A stretch of 32,886 nucleotides of DNA from Candidatus Avelusimicrobium gallicola. Lineage in GTDB: Bacteria; Elusimicrobiota; Elusimicrobia; Elusimicrobiales; UBA9959. The stretch covers positions 1 through 32,886 of the forward strand of contig DYLH01000016.1 of the NCBI GenBank assembly GCA_020722185.1. The letters run 5' to 3'. The notes under the pieces were generated by a model, which saw only the letters and a program-made list of their open reading frames with translations, did no database searches and had not been told where the DNA came from. How positions within the stretch are numbered: position 1 is the stretch's first letter; each line of letters opens with the position of its first letter. Of this stretch, positions 32,710 to 32,886 are shown piece by piece. Both the position numbers and the translations under genes were made by a program.

Positions 32710-32886
32710 ATGCTTTTCCTAAAATATCTGCAAATGAAAAGGTTTATTGCCAAAGATTGTTTTTTTCTGTTTGTTTCCATTTTGTCTCTATTCTTGTCCC
32801 CTTCATATTCCTATTTAACTCATGGCAATGCTTTGGGACTTATGCCAGATGGTAATTTTGTTTCCTGCGGCGGCTGGGTATGTGCA
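32710..32886 (+). CDS. Exported protein, 5' part only (cut by window end)
   Basis: An open frame of 59 codons runs off the end of the window. From either ATG 32710 or ATG 32734 it begins with a basic N-terminus and a strongly hydrophobic signal peptide (CFFLFVSILSLFLSPSYS). The first mature residues, THGNALGLMPDGNFVSCGG, resemble the start of a kelch or delta-60-type beta-propeller repeat, in which LxDGxxxxxGG recurs. With only one repeat visible this is a suggestion. The start codon is not settled between the two ATGs. Confidence 0.55.
   Translation, partial: MLFLKYLQMKRFIAKDCFFLFVSILSLFLSPSYSYLTHGNALGLMPDGNFVSCGGWVCA

Noticed and set aside
1-32886. CRISPR arrays, insertion sequences, rRNA genes, replication origin
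   Set aside because: I looked for regularly spaced repeats, transposase motifs, rRNA-like sequence and DnaA-box clusters and saw none.

Overview
The window is a 32.9-kb piece of a low-GC bacterial chromosome with short intergenic gaps and many ATGA stop/start overlaps. Isoleucine ATA and arginine AGA/AGG codons are frequent, and the genetic code looks standard. The large H2-linked membrane complex and the lack of recognisable aerobic respiratory genes fit an anaerobe. The mix of familiar housekeeping proteins with unrecognised families suggests an uncultivated lineage. I cannot name the phylum from the sequence.

Region 1 (28-9387, + strand) is one tight 11-gene operon. It encodes a group 4 (energy-converting) [NiFe]-hydrogenase with an unusually complete complex I-like membrane arm: three antiporter-like subunits (NuoL-, NuoL- and NuoN-like), NuoJ/MbhD-, NuoK-, NuoA- and NuoH-like proteins, and the peripheral NuoB-, NuoC-, NuoD- and NuoI-like subunits. 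The large subunit keeps both Ni-binding CxxC motifs and a cleavable-type C-terminal tail, so it reads as a real hydrogenase rather than NuoD. A MscS-type channel follows (9515-10567).

Region 2 (10618-21106) is the most novel part. Four + strand genes (10618-14117) encode a DUF6754-like exported membrane protein and three uncharacterised membrane proteins. They converge on a - strand cluster read from 21106 down to 14156: a 94-aa unknown protein, a MutL/GlmL-type ASKHA ATPase with an extra C-terminal domain, an unknown protein combining a barrel-sandwich region with a KOW-like end, a GT-C membrane glycosyltransferase, and an FAD oxidoreductase. No cobalamin mutase gene is present, so the GlmL-like protein probably does not serve a glutamate mutase here. 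I propose that it, the sandwich/KOW protein and the four-gene membrane cassette form an undescribed membrane-associated system.

Region 3 (21223-30416, + strand) holds an anchored protein with two ASH/choice-of-anchor-like domains behind a near-consensus promoter, a stand-alone Lrp/AsnC effector domain, an unknown exported protein, and a DUF192 protein. These are followed by D-aminoacyl-tRNA deacylase (dtd), an M20 peptidase, an MFS transporter, an acyl-CoA synthetase-like ligase, and a CCA-adding-type nucleotidyltransferase with an HD domain.

Region 4 (30515-32886) has an exported coiled-coil protein (- strand), a tRNA-Gly(CCC), folE, a membrane-anchored glycogen-binding-type domain protein, and the start of another exported protein. 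Between the tRNA and folE lies a GC-rich, hairpin-rich 146-bp element that ends in a second copy of the tRNA 3' end.

Internal operon genes mostly have clear Shine-Dalgarno sequences. Several operon-leading genes instead have a -10-like hexamer 6-8 nt before the ATG and no Shine-Dalgarno, which suggests leaderless transcripts.
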